NCBI RefSeq assembly: GCF_003428645.1
Contig: NZ_QVQH01000008.1
Span: 1-64,000, forward strand
DNA: 64,000 nt
Reading direction: 5' to 3'
Origin: Geodermatophilus marinus
GTDB lineage: Bacteria; Actinomycetota; Actinomycetes; Mycobacteriales; Geodermatophilaceae
This document shows positions 52,249 to 61,140 of this stretch, in pieces (within the stretch, counting starts at the first letter, position 1; each line of letters starts with the position of its first letter). A program made the translations under genes and the position numbers. The notes below the pieces were generated by a model. That model saw only the letters and a program-made list of their open reading frames with translations, ran no database searches and was not told where the DNA came from.

Positions 52249-52596
52249 TCAGCGGTGGTGGACGCGCCCCTCGATCCGGTCGTCCAGCGGGGCCGCCTGC
52301 GCCCCCGGCCCGGCCGGCCGCCGCCGCGCCAGCCCGGCCGCGAACGCCGGCGTCCCGCTCGGCGCGACCATCTCGCCGCCGACGCCGGCCACATGCGCGG
52401 GCAGCAGCCCCGCGTCGACCAGCGCGGCGCCCACCCGCTCGTGCAGCGGGACCGCATCGTCGACCAGCACCACCGGGTAGCCGGCCGCCCAGGCCGGCGC
52501 CGTGCCGTAGCGCAGCCGCTCCGCGATCACGAGCAGGGCGGCGACGACCCCCGGTTCCAGCGCGAAGCCCCAGAGCTCGGGCAGGCTGCCGCCCAT
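52249..52596 (-). CDS. Hypothetical protein, 115 aa
   Basis: From ATG 52596: MGGSLPELWGFALEPGVVAALLVIAERLRYGTAPAWAAGYPVVLVDD, one membrane helix, then AVPLHERVGAALVDAGLLPAHVAG and a Pro/Arg-rich C-terminus. The frame is open further upstream but Cys/Arg-rich there, so the start is uncertain. No family recognised. Its stop TGA is followed by GTTCGGC, the same ten bases (TGAGTTCGGC) that begin the inverted repeat at 32.2-32.9 kb. Confidence 0.5.
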   Translation of the reverse strand: MGGSLPELWGFALEPGVVAALLVIAERLRYGTAPAWAAGYPVVLVDDAVPLHERVGAALVDAGLLPAHVAGVGGEMVAPSGTPAFAAGLARRRPAGPGAQAAPLDDRIEGRVHHR

Positions 52597-52836
52597 GTCC
52601 AGACAGCAGCGGCAGCCACGTCGCACGCAGCAACCGGACGGCGGACCGCGCGGCCACCCGGGAGACCTTGCGCACCCGGGCAGGACAGTCGACCCGCCGC
52701 TCATCTCCCGTTCCCCGACGGGTGCCGCGCGGCCGCCGGCGACCGATGATTTCCGCGGGGGCGCCGCGTCTGCACCCACGACGGGCGGGGACGCCGGCCA
52801 GGCGCACCGCCGCACGCACGAGCGAGGGAGAATTCC

Positions 52837-53385
52837 ATGGGCAGGATCCGGGTGCACGAGTTCGTCAGCCTCGACGGCGTCTACGAGGACCCGGGCTGGA
52901 CGTTCGAGCACGGCTTCCCCGACGACCTGGCCGCCGCCATCGGCGAGATCACCGGGGCCAGCACCGGCATCCTGCTCGGCCGCACCACCTTCGAGATGTT
53001 CGCGCCGGCCTGGTCGACCCGGACCGCCGAGGACGACCCCGGCGCCCCCTTCTTCAACGACACCCCGAAGCACGTCGTCTCCTCGACGCTCGGCTCGGCC
53101 GACGCCTGGCAGAACTCCCGCGTGCTCGGCCCCTACGACCCGGCGGCGATCCGGCAGCTCAAGGAGTCCGAGGACCTCTTCACCAGCGGCAGCGGCACGC
53201 TCGTGCGGGCGCTGATCGCCGACGGCCTGCTCGACGAGCTGCACCTCTTCGTCTACCCGGTGGTGCTCGGGGCCGGCGCGCGGCTGTTCCCCGAGGGGAC
53301 GTCGAGGACCCGACTGGGCCTGGTCGGCTCCCAGCAGTTCAGCAACGGCGTCGCGCACCTGACCTATGGGCCGGTCGCCTCCTGA
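52837..53385 (+). CDS. Dihydrofolate reductase-like protein (RibD C-terminal domain family)
   Basis: 182 residues, ATG 52837 with GAGGGAG upstream. IRVHEFVSLDGVYEDPGW, GILLGRTTFEMFAPAW, FNDTPKHVVSSTL, DLFTSGSGTLVRALIADGLLDELHLFVYPVVLGAGARLFPEG and a final NGVAHLTYGP match the stand-alone YyaP/RibD_C NADPH-binding family. The physiological substrate is generally unknown. Probably monocistronic. Confidence 0.9.
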   Translation: MGRIRVHEFVSLDGVYEDPGWTFEHGFPDDLAAAIGEITGASTGILLGRTTFEMFAPAWSTRTAEDDPGAPFFNDTPKHVVSSTLGSADAWQNSRVLGPYDPAAIRQLKESEDLFTSGSGTLVRALIADGLLDELHLFVYPVVLGAGARLFPEGTSRTRLGLVGSQQFSNGVAHLTYGPVAS

Positions 53386-53409
53386 CCGGGCGGGCCCGGT
53401 GCCGGCGGG

Positions 53410-53634
53410 TCAGCCGCGGCGGGGGAACCGTCGCCGGTCCCGCCGGTACCGCTCGCACGTGCACAGCGCGCAGTCGCTCCCCCGGCGGTAGTGCTCGTGC
53501 GCGGTGCGGGCGTGCCCGCAGGTGCACGGCGGCCCGGCGCCCGGCGCGGCGGCCGGTTCACCGACGGCCCGCAGCGGTGGCCGCGGGGGCGCGGGGGTGC
53601 GGGGGGAGGGCTGGTCGCTGCCCGGAGCGTGCAC
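53410..53634 (-). CDS. Small Cys-rich (probable zinc-binding) protein
   Basis: GTG 53634 (GAAAGG site) gives 74 residues. The C-terminus CTCGHARTAHEHYRRGSDCALCTCERYRRD has the spacing C-x-C-G-H...H-x-H-Y-R-x-G-x-D-C-x2-C-x-C, a pattern I know from short actinobacterial hypotheticals. Three CxC/CxxC pairs suggest one or two zinc sites. The N-terminal part is Pro-rich. ATG 53676 is an alternative start. Confidence 0.6.
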   Translation of the reverse strand: MHAPGSDQPSPRTPAPPRPPLRAVGEPAAAPGAGPPCTCGHARTAHEHYRRGSDCALCTCERYRRDRRRFPRRG

Positions 53635-53815
53635 GCGCGGACCCTTTCGACACGCCGTCGTCCCCGGGCCATCCACAGCGCACCGCCGACGGTGCCCGGG
53701 AGATTAACCGCGCTGGAGGCCGCCGTCCTCCGAGGTCACGCCTCGTAGTGGAACCGCAAAGTACCGATCCTGGCGTCGCTCCGCCGCGTACGCGAGCAGG
53801 AACGCTGCGGAGCGA

Positions 53816-54286
53816 TCACACGACCTCGGGCGAGTCGACCGACGCCTGCGGCCGCGCCGGCCGCGGCACGGGCAGCGCCGGCCGGGTGGGCGGACGGGCC
53901 GCCGACCCGGTCAGTTCGTCGCGCAGCGCCGCGACGAAGGCGCGCGCGGTCGGCAGCGCCGGGACCACCGGCGGGCCCAGCGGGATGAACAGCAGCCGGT
54001 TCGGCTCGACCAGGTGCTCCCCCACGGTCAGCCGCACCCGGCGGCGGCCGGCCGCGAGTTCCTCCCAGGTCAGGTGCAGCACCATCTGGCGGACCAGCCC
54101 GCGGCCGAAGACCACGTAGCGGATCGCCGCCGGGCCCACGTGCGCCTCGCGGATCGTCGTCCCCCGCTGGCCGCGCGCGGCCGCCAGCGCGCGCCGCCCG
54201 GCCTCCCGGACGTCGTCGGGTCGCAGCGCCACCCGCACCGCGAACTCCAACCCGGCCACGTCGTCGGCGTGGTCAGCCACGTGCAT
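53816..54286 (-). CDS. Hypothetical protein, 156 aa
   Basis: VAGLEFAVRVALRPDDVREAGRRALAAARGQRGTTIREAHVGPAAIRYVVFGRGLVRQMVLHLTWEELAAGRRRVRLTVGEHLVEPNRLLFIPLGPPVVPALPTARAFVAALRDEL reads as an alpha/beta domain of ~115 residues followed by a Pro/Arg/Ala tail. The hydrophobic-polar pattern resembles START-like or SRPBCC-type small domains, but I cannot assign it. No signal peptide. Confidence 0.6.
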   Translation of the reverse strand: MHVADHADDVAGLEFAVRVALRPDDVREAGRRALAAARGQRGTTIREAHVGPAAIRYVVFGRGLVRQMVLHLTWEELAAGRRRVRLTVGEHLVEPNRLLFIPLGPPVVPALPTARAFVAALRDELTGSAARPPTRPALPVPRPARPQASVDSPEVV

Positions 54287-54404
54287 CCCCGTTCCCGCAT
54301 GCCCCCGTCGCCGGCGCGGGAACGCCGGTCTATCCCCCGGCGGGCACTCTAGCGGCTGGTCACCGGAACCGGCACGGGGTGGTTCTGTGTCGGCGCCGGT
54401 GATG

Positions 54405-54695
54405 TCACCCGCGGCGGCGCCGGGGCCACCGGCGCTGCTCCGCCAGCGCGGCCTCCAGCCGCGCCACCTCGGGGTGGTCCCCCTGACCCCGAGCCCGCCG
54501 CAGCGCCCAGCGCAACCGCCCCCGCCGGCCCACCAGCGCCCGGACGACGGTCACGAGCAGCACGAGGCCCGCCACCCAGCCGACCACCTCCGGCACCGGC
54601 GCCGGCGCACCGAAGGCGTCGAGCAGCGCGTACCCGACGACGTAGCCGAGGACGACGACCAGCAGCGCCGGCACGGCGAAGACGAGAAGTCCCAC
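54405..54695 (-). CDS. Small two-helix membrane protein
   Basis: 96 residues. LLVFAVPALLVVVLGYVVGYALLDAFG and VVGWVAGLVLLVTVVRALVG are helices, and the Arg-rich cytoplasmic tail (GRLRWALRRARGQGDHPEVARLEAALAEQRRWPRRRRG) may form an amphipathic helix. Not recognised. It is followed at a distance by the 53816 gene on the same strand. Confidence 0.55.
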   Translation of the reverse strand: MGLLVFAVPALLVVVLGYVVGYALLDAFGAPAPVPEVVGWVAGLVLLVTVVRALVGRRGRLRWALRRARGQGDHPEVARLEAALAEQRRWPRRRRG

Positions 54696-54758
54696 GGCAC
54701 CCCTTCACCTCGCGGCCGCCCGCCGGACGCAGGTCGACACCTGCGCTGCGCCCTGCTC

Positions 54759-54787
54759 CTGGATTGTCGCTGGTAGCGTCCATCCAG
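54759..54787. promoter_or_regulatory. Nested inverted repeat ahead of an AbrB-type antitoxin
   Basis: Outer arms CTGGAT (54759-54764) and ATCCAG (54782-54787), inner arms CGCT and AGCG, symmetric about the same centre. The right arm ends at the first base of the GTG start. Likely operator for autoregulation by the antitoxin. Confidence 0.5.
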
Positions 54788-55023
54788 TGAAGGCCACCGT
54801 CGACGCCCTCGGTCGCATCGTCGTGCCGAAGCCGCTGCGTGACGCCCTCGGGCTCGCGCCGGGCACCGTGGTGGACGTGAGCCGTTACGGCGCAGGTCTC
54901 CACCTGGTCCCGGCCGGTCGGACCGCCCGGCTCGTCGAGGAGGACGGCCGGCTGGTCGCCGAGTCGACGACGGAGGTCACTGACGACATCGTCTTCGGGC
55001 TGATCGACGCCGGCCGCCGGTGA
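54787..55023 (+). CDS. AbrB/MazE-fold antitoxin (VapB-like)
   Basis: 78 residues, GTG 54787. MKATVDALGRIVVPKPLRDALGLAPGTVVDVSRYGAGLHLVPAG is a SpoVT/AbrB swapped-hairpin domain. The tail RLVEEDGRLVAESTTEVTDDIVFGLIDAGRR contacts the toxin. It overlaps the toxin gene by four bases. Confidence 0.9.
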   Translation: MKATVDALGRIVVPKPLRDALGLAPGTVVDVSRYGAGLHLVPAGRTARLVEEDGRLVAESTTEVTDDIVFGLIDAGRR

Positions 55024-55433
55024 GGCCGCTGGCCTTCGACACGAGCGCTGCCATCCCCCTGCTGCTCAGGTCCCACACCGCCCACGAGGCCGTCCGGCGG
55101 TACGCGTACGGGCGGGCCGCCGCGCTGACCACCCACTCGCTGGCCGAGACGTACTCCGTGCTGACCCGGCTGCCCGGCGACGCCCGCGTCGCCCCGTGGG
55201 ACGCCGTCCGGCTGCTGGAGTCCGGCTTCCCCAGGGTGCTTCCCGTCCCGCGGGACGAGAACAGGGGCCTCCCGCGCGTTCTGGCCGCCCGGGACCTGGC
55301 GGGCGGAGCCGTCTACGACGCTCTCGTCGGCCTCGCCGCCCGAGCCGCGGCACTGCCGCTGCTCACCCGGGACGCCCGCGCCCTGAGCACCTACAGGGCG
55401 CTGGGCGTCGATGTCGAACTGGTGCCCGCGTGA
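55020..55433 (+). CDS. VapC-type PIN-domain toxin
   Basis: 137 residues, GTG 55020. LAFDTSAAIPLLLRSHTAHEAV (Asp), THSLAETYSVLTRLPG (Glu), GGAVYDALVGLAARAAALPLLTRDARAL (two Asp) are the PIN acidic quartet. Complete; cognate toxin of the AbrB-type antitoxin. Confidence 0.9.
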   Translation: MRPLAFDTSAAIPLLLRSHTAHEAVRRYAYGRAAALTTHSLAETYSVLTRLPGDARVAPWDAVRLLESGFPRVLPVPRDENRGLPRVLAARDLAGGAVYDALVGLAARAAALPLLTRDARALSTYRALGVDVELVPA

Positions 55434-55460
55434 GGCTGCAGCCGCAGGTGCCCGACGAGC

Positions 55461-55505
55461 CCCGCCGGACGCAGGCCCGCCGGACGCAGGCCCGCCGGAC
55501 GCAGC
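55461..55505. repeat. Three 15-bp tandem repeats
   Basis: CCCGCCGGACGCAGG is repeated three times without spacing (the last copy ends in C), between the VapC stop and the nrfD-like stop. On the minus strand it could be read by the long frame beyond the NrfD stop, but no gene covers it. Probably slippage-generated. Confidence 0.8.
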
Positions 55506-55520
55506 CCCGCCGGGGCGACC

Positions 55521-56612
55521 TCAGCGCACCAGGGAGCCGGTGTCCTCCCGCGCCGCGATCCGCTCCCGCTGCGGGACGACGGTGTACTTCGGGTCGCGGG
55601 CGCTGGCCATCCCGGCCTCGTAGACCCCGAACCGGGTGAGCAGCGAGCCGGCCGCCAGCAGCGCCCCGGCGGCCACCGCACCGGCCCGCCGGCGCCCGGC
55701 CAGCAGGGTCAGCCCCGCGCCGGCAGCGGTGCACGCCCGCGCCGCCTTCAGGTAGCGCCCGGCCTTGCCCTCGTGGAAGGGCTCGCTGACGACACCGTGG
55801 CCGTTCTCCACCCGGCGCATCACCGCCAGCTCCAGCGCGGCCCCGGCCACCGCGGTCCCCCGCGACGGGCCGGCCTCCGCGACCGGGGTGAACGCCATCG
55901 TCAGGCCGCCCCCGGCGGCCATCGCCGAGCCGGCGAACACGAACGGCAGCTCGCGGCCGGGCTCCTTCCACGACGGGACGGCGGTGTTGGCGAACAGGAC
56001 CGCGGTGTAGGTCGCCATCGGCCCGCCGAAGAGGGCCGACACCGCCGAGCCGAACCGCTTCAGCCGCGGGAACCAGCCCAGCAGCTCCACCGCCGCCGTG
56101 GCACCGGCCGCCGCGCTGAACGGCGCCAGGATGTAGGAGCCCACCGACAGCGGGGACGTCGGCTTGAGCACCCGCAGCATGTGCAGGAACCGCTCGGGCC
56201 GGCCCAGGTCGTGGATCAGCCAGCCCACCGACAGCACCGACGCGGCGCCGGCCGTCAGGCGGCCCGACCGCGCCAGCGCCGGGCGACCGGTCGCGTCGGC
56301 CAGGGACCCGAGGGCGGCCGACGTCCCGGCCGCGCCCCCGAGGAACAGGTACAGCGGCACGTCCGGCGTCTTCCACACCGGTTCCTTGATGATCGGGCGC
56401 CCGTAGTAGGAGCCGAACTCCGCGTCGGCCACCACCGGCGCGCCGTCGGCCGCCCCGGGCCGCCGGCCCAGCCGCTCGCTGCCGCCGCGGCCGCGCCTGC
56501 GGCGCTCGCGGTCGTGCGCCGACGGCCCGTCGGCCCGCCGCCAGCCACCCCCCGGCTGCGCCACACCCCCCGGCTGCGCCCCGCCGCCCGGCTGCGCCGT
56601 GCCCCCGGTCAC
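55521..56612 (-). CDS. NrfD/PsrC-like membrane subunit of formate dehydrogenase
   Basis: Passes electrons from the Fe-S subunit to the quinone pool. GTG 56612 overlaps the fdhB stop. The first ~70 residues are Gly/Pro/Arg-rich with two GG(x)AQPGG repeats, probably disordered. SYYGRPIIKEPVWKTPDVPLYLFLGGAAGTSAALGSLAD then begins the NrfD domain of about eight helices (LIHDLGRPERFLHMLRVLKPTSPLSVGSYIL is diagnostic). The C-terminus ARDPKYTVVPQRERI is typical of actinobacterial NrfD next to FdhA/B. 363 residues. Last gene of the operon. Confidence 0.88.
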   Translation of the reverse strand: MTGGTAQPGGGAQPGGVAQPGGGWRRADGPSAHDRERRRRGRGGSERLGRRPGAADGAPVVADAEFGSYYGRPIIKEPVWKTPDVPLYLFLGGAAGTSAALGSLADATGRPALARSGRLTAGAASVLSVGWLIHDLGRPERFLHMLRVLKPTSPLSVGSYILAPFSAAAGATAAVELLGWFPRLKRFGSAVSALFGGPMATYTAVLFANTAVPSWKEPGRELPFVFAGSAMAAGGGLTMAFTPVAEAGPSRGTAVAGAALELAVMRRVENGHGVVSEPFHEGKAGRYLKAARACTAAGAGLTLLAGRRRAGAVAAGALLAAGSLLTRFGVYEAGMASARDPKYTVVPQRERIAAREDTGSLVR

Positions 56613-57658
56613 CGGGGCCGCCGCGAGCCGAGCACCGCCGAAGCGATGACGCCCAGCATCACCGCCGCGGCCGCCCCGGCCGACTTCCACAGCGCCGGCA
56701 GGTCACGGGTGGGCACGACCGGGTCCGGCGGGAGGCCGTAGACCTCCGGCTCGTCGAGCAGGAGGAAGAACGCCCCGGCGCCGCCGACGCCGTCCCCCTC
56801 GTCGCGCCCGTAGAGCCGGGCGGTCTGCACGCCCTGCTCCTTCAGCGTGGCCAGCCGGGCGTCGGCGCGGGCCTGCAGCTCGTCGAGGTTGCCGAACTGG
56901 ATGGACTCCGTGGGGCAGGCCGTCGCGCAGGCGGGCATGAGCCCGTCGAGGGTGCGGTCGTAGCAGAGGGTGCACTTGAACACCCGCCCGTCGTCCTTGC
57001 GCTGGTCGATGACCCCGTAGGGGCAGGCCGGCACGCAGTAGCCGCAGCCGTTGCAGATGTCGCCCTGGACGACGACCGTGCCGAACTCGGTGCGGAACAG
57101 CGCCCCCGTCGGGCAGACGTCGAGGCAGCCGGCGTGCGTGCAGTGCTTGCACACGTCCGAGCTCATCAGCCAGCGGATCTCGCGGTCGGCCGAGCGCCCC
57201 GTCTGCGGGTCGAACTCGGCCAGCGCCTCGGCGTTGAGCACGCTGTCCTGCCGGGTCTGCGAGCCGTCGGCGAGCCCGTGCGCCCCCGGGGTGCCGCCGG
57301 CGCCGGGCAGCCCGACGCCCGGCATCGGCAGGTCGACCGGGCGGCTCTGCTCGACGAAGGCCACGTGCCGCCAGGAGTTGGCGCCCAGCATGCCGGTGTT
57401 GTCGTAGGACATGCCGGTCAGGCCCATCCGGTCGCGGACACCGTCCGCGTCGTCCATCGGCAGCATGTTCCACTCCTTGCACGCCACCTCGCAGGCCTTG
57501 CAGCCGATGCACACCGAGGTGTCGGTGAAGAAGCCGACCCGCGCCGGGTGGTCGCCGTCGTACCCGGCGTCCCCCGCGACGTCCGGCAGCGGCCCGTAGA
57601 GCCGGTTGGCCGGGTCGTTCCCGGAGAAGGCCGGGCTGGCCGAGCTGACGGTCGTCAC
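56609..57658 (-). CDS. Formate dehydrogenase Fe-S (beta) subunit
   Basis: Sixteen cysteines for four 4Fe-4S clusters: C50-C53-C56-C60 (CIGCKACEVAC), C170-C173-C178-C182 (CKHCTHAGCLDVC), C202-C205-C208-C212 (CNGCGYCVPAC) and C229-C232-C244-C248. It relays electrons from FdhA to the NrfD-like subunit. A C-terminal helix (ALWKSAGAAAAVMLGVIASAVLG) anchors it to the membrane, as in FdnH-type subunits. GTG 57658 overlaps the fdhA stop (GTGA). 349 residues. A Gly/Pro loop (residues ~110-135) is an insertion. Confidence 0.93.
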   Translation of the reverse strand: MTTVSSASPAFSGNDPANRLYGPLPDVAGDAGYDGDHPARVGFFTDTSVCIGCKACEVACKEWNMLPMDDADGVRDRMGLTGMSYDNTGMLGANSWRHVAFVEQSRPVDLPMPGVGLPGAGGTPGAHGLADGSQTRQDSVLNAEALAEFDPQTGRSADREIRWLMSSDVCKHCTHAGCLDVCPTGALFRTEFGTVVVQGDICNGCGYCVPACPYGVIDQRKDDGRVFKCTLCYDRTLDGLMPACATACPTESIQFGNLDELQARADARLATLKEQGVQTARLYGRDEGDGVGGAGAFFLLLDEPEVYGLPPDPVVPTRDLPALWKSAGAAAAVMLGVIASAVLGSRRPR

Positions 57659-60600
57659 ATGCCCTCCACGGTCTCGACCGGCGCGCGCCCGTTCAGCGGC
57701 ACCAGCCCGCTGGGCACGCCGGCCCGCCGCCGGTAGCCCTCGACGAACTCGACCAGCGCCGTCCCGCGCGGGCGCCGGCCCGGCCGGATGTCGCAGCTGG
57801 CCACCTTGGACTCCTGGATGTGCACGTTCGGGTCCATGACGACGCCGAACAGGTCGTTGGCCGCGTCGCCGGTGGAGATGCCCCGCTCACCCCAGTGGTA
57901 CGGGACGCCGATCTGGTGGATCAGCCGCCCGTCGGTGGTCTTCAGCGGGCGCATCCGCTCGGTGACCAGCACCTTGGCCTCGATCGCGCTGCGCGCGCTG
58001 ACCAGCGTCGCCCAGCCGCCGTTCTCCAGCCCGCGCTCCTCGGCCAGCTGCGGGCTGACCTCGACGAAGAACTCCGGCTGCAGCTCCGACAGGTAGGGCA
58101 GGGTGCGGCTCATCCCGCCGGCGGTGTGGTGCTCGGTGAGCCGGTAGGTGGTGAACACGTACGGGTAGACCCGCGCGCCCGGGTCGTCGCCGGAGGGGTT
58201 GAGCCGGTTCCACGGCGCGTGGATCTCCTCGCGCCCCGGGTTGGACTGCTGCTTGTACAGCAGGTTGGTCATCGGCGACTCGGCCGGCTCGTAGTGCGTC
58301 GGCATCGGGCCGTCGGCCAGGCCCGCCGGCGCGTACAGCCAGGCCTTCCCGTCGTCCTGCATGATGAACGGGTCGGCGCCGCCGATGCCGTCCTGCGCCT
58401 TCGCGCCCTCCGGCGGCACGTAGTCCGGCCGCTTGCCCTTCTCGAAGTCGGGCACGTCGACGCCGGTCCACTCGCCGGCGTCCTCGTCCCACCACACGTA
58501 CTTCTTGCGCTCGCTCCACGGCCGGCCCTCGGGGTCGGCGCTGGCGCGGTTGTAGAGGGTGCGGCGGTTGAGCGGCCACGCCCAGCCCCACTCGGCGGCC
58601 ACGTAGTCCTGCTCCCGGCCGGGCTTGCGGCGGGCCGACTGGTTCACCTCGTCGGCGTAGACGCCGGTGTAGATCCAGCAGCCGCCGGTGGTCGACCCGT
58701 CGTCCTTCATCTCCGTGTAGGAGGAGAGGGTGCGCCCGTCGGGGCCGACGCCGTTGATCTCCCGCAGCACCGCCTCGGCGCTGGGCTCGGCGTGCTCGCC
58801 GTGGGTCGGGTAGTCCCAGACCAGGTCCAGCAGCGGGCGGTCGCGCGGGTCGGTGGAGTCCTTCAGCTTCTCCCTGAGCCGGCGGCCGAGGTGGAAGTAG
58901 AACCACAGGTCGCTGCGGCACTCGCCCGGCGGCTCGACGGCCTTGTGCCGCCACTGGAGCAGCCGCTGGGTCTGGGTGAACGTGCCCTCCTTCTCCACGT
59001 GCGTGGCGGCGGGCATGAAGAACACCTCGGTCGGGACCTGGTCGGTGACCATCTCCCCGGTGGCGATCTCCGGGCCGTCCTGCCAGAACGTGGCCGACTC
59101 GATCATCTGCAGGTCGCGGACGACGAGCCACTCCAGGTTGGCCAGCCCGAAGCGCTGCATGCGCCCGTTGGCGTGGCCCACCGCCGGGTTCTCCCCGACG
59201 AGGAAGTAGCCGGGCACCTTGCCCTCGATCATGTCGGCGACCGTGCGGTAGGAGCTGTGGTCGCCGCTGATCCGCGGCATGTAGTCGAAGCAGAAGTCGT
59301 TCTCCGGCTGCGCCGCGTCGCCCCACCAGGACTTCAGCAGGCTGACGGTGTAGGCGCGCATGTTGCCCCAGAAGCCGATCCGCTGGTCGCCGAGCGCGCA
59401 GTAGTCGTCGAGCGACTGGTGCTGCTTGGCGTGCGGCATCGGCAGGTAGCCGGGGAGGATGTTGAACAGCGTCGGGATGTCCGTGGACCCCTGGATGCTG
59501 GCGTGCCCCCGCAGCGCGAGGATCCCCCCGCCCGGCCGGCCCATGTTGCCCAGCAGCGCCTGCAGGATCGAGCAGGTGCGGATGTACTGCACGCCCACGG
59601 TGTGGTGCGTCCAGCCCACCGAGTACACCCACGCCGTCGTCCGGTCCCGGCCGCTGTTGGCCGTGATCGCCTCGGCGACCTCGAGGAACACCTCGGGCTC
59701 GACGCCGCAGATCTCGCCGACCAGCTCCGGGGTGTAGCGGGAGAAGTGCCGCTTGAGGACGTTGATCACGCAGCGCGGGTGCTGCAGGGTCTCGTCGCGC
59801 TCAGGCTTCGGGACCGCCCCGGAGCCCCCGCTGCCGGCGGTCTCGAACTGGTCGGCGCTGCGGACGTCGACGTCCTCACCGGACTGCTCCTGCATCCGGT
59901 CGGCCCGGCCGCCGTCGTTGGGGGACTTGACCTGACCGCCGGGCTGCGCGGTGGAGCGCTGGCCGGCCGCCGCCGGGGTGTCCACGCCGTCGTACTGCCA
60001 GCTGGACTCGTCGTACTTGCGGGTCTCCGGGTCGAAGCCGGAGAACAGGCCGTCGAGGTCCTCGGTGTCCTGGAAGTCCTCCCGGACCAGCGTCGCGGCG
60101 TTGGTGTAGGCGAGCACGTACTCCCGGAAGTACAGCTCGTTCTGCAGCACGTGGTTGATCAGCCCGCCGAGGAAGGCGATGTCGGTGCCGGCGCGCAGCG
60201 GGACGTGCCGGTCGGCCAGCGCGCTGGTGCGGGTGAACCGCGGGTCGACGTGGATGACCTTCGCGCCCCGGTCCTTGGCCTCCATCACCCACTGGAAGCC
60301 GACCGGGTGGCACTCGGCCATGTTCGAACCCTCGATGACGATGCAGTCGGAGTTCGCGAGGTCCTGCTGGAAGCTGGTGGCGCCGCCGCGCCCGAACGTG
60401 GTCCCCAGACCGGGGACCGTGGCGGAGTGCTATATGCGGGCCTGGTTCTCGATCTGGATGGCCCCCATGGCGCTGTACAGCTTCTTCATGAGGTAGTTCT
60501 CCTCGTTGTCGAGGGTCGCCCCTCCGAGGCTCGCTATCCCCATGGTGCGGTTGAGCGTCCGGCCGTCCTCGTCCTCGGCCTCCCAGCGCTTGCGGCGGGC

Positions 60601-60993
60601 GTCGAGCACGCGGTCGGCGATCATGTCCATCGCCGTGTCGAGGTCGAGGTCCTCCCACTCCGTCCCGTACGGGCGGCGGTAGCGGACCTCGGTGACCCGG
60701 CTCGGGCTGGTCACCAGCTGCTTGCTGGCGCTGCCCTTGGGGCACAGCCGGCCGCGGCTGATCGGCGAGTCCGGGTCGCCCTCGATCTGCAGGATCTGCT
60801 CGTCCTTGACGTACACGCGCTGGCCGCAGCCCACGGCGCAGTACGGGCAGACGCTCTGGACCACGCGGTCGGCGGTCGCCGTCCGGCTGGTCAGCTGCTC
60901 GGTGCCCTTGTTGCGCGCGGCCCTGCCGCGGCCGAGCGGGTCCGGTCCGGTGAGCTGCCGGTACACCGGCCACGCGTCGAGCCAGGTCTTCAC
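57655..60993 (-). CDS. Formate dehydrogenase catalytic subunit with UAG-encoded selenocysteine
   Basis: Mo/W-bisPGD enzyme oxidising formate to CO2. The reading frame is interrupted once, by TAG at 60430-60432 (codon 188). The context NQARI-[UAG]-HSATVPGLGTTFGRGG is exactly where known formate dehydrogenases have selenocysteine (E. coli FdnG: NQARV-U-HGPTV). Read through, it encodes 1112 residues. C49-C52-C56-C84 (CPYCAVGC...CPKGS) bind a 4Fe-4S cluster. EGSNMAECHPVGFQWVMEAK, HVDPRFTRTS and the C-terminal DIRPGRRPRGTALVEF follow. No Tat signal, so it faces the cytoplasm. A low-complexity insert of ~70 residues lies before HPRCVINVLKRHFSRYTPE. A SECIS-like hairpin directly follows the UAG. First of three overlapping genes. 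Confidence 0.93.
60396..60432 (-). promoter_or_regulatory. UAG Sec codon and bacterial SECIS-type hairpin
   Basis: Read on the minus strand, UAG (60432-60430) is followed by a hairpin. The stem GUCCCC (60417-60412) pairs with GGGGAC (60406-60401), with apical loop GGUCU (60411-60407). The stem extends through ACG (60420-60418) with CGU (60398-60396) past a two-base CA bulge. The loop starts 18 bases after the stop codon. In E. coli fdhF the loop has the same GGUCU and, by my count, the same offset; there the G and U contact SelB. Confidence 0.88.
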
Positions 60994-61140
60994 CCGGCCG
61001 ACTCTGCCATGTTGGGCACGATCCGGCCGCTCGGAACCCGGATGCCGCCGTCCGCCCGCTGCCGGCCGGTGGGTGGGGCTTCCGGGGGCCGCCGCCTGCC
61101 CCCTCCGGCCCCGCCGGGCCTCCCGGCCCCCCGCCCCCGG

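Noticed and set aside
55461-55505. 15-bp repeats as a CRISPR array
   Set aside because: The units are directly adjacent with no spacers and there are no cas genes nearby.
60430-60432. fdhA as a pseudogene or two separate genes split by TAG
   Set aside because: The stop coincides with the conserved Sec site, is followed by a SECIS-type hairpin, and the downstream frame is intact and coupled to fdhB. Recoding is the better explanation.
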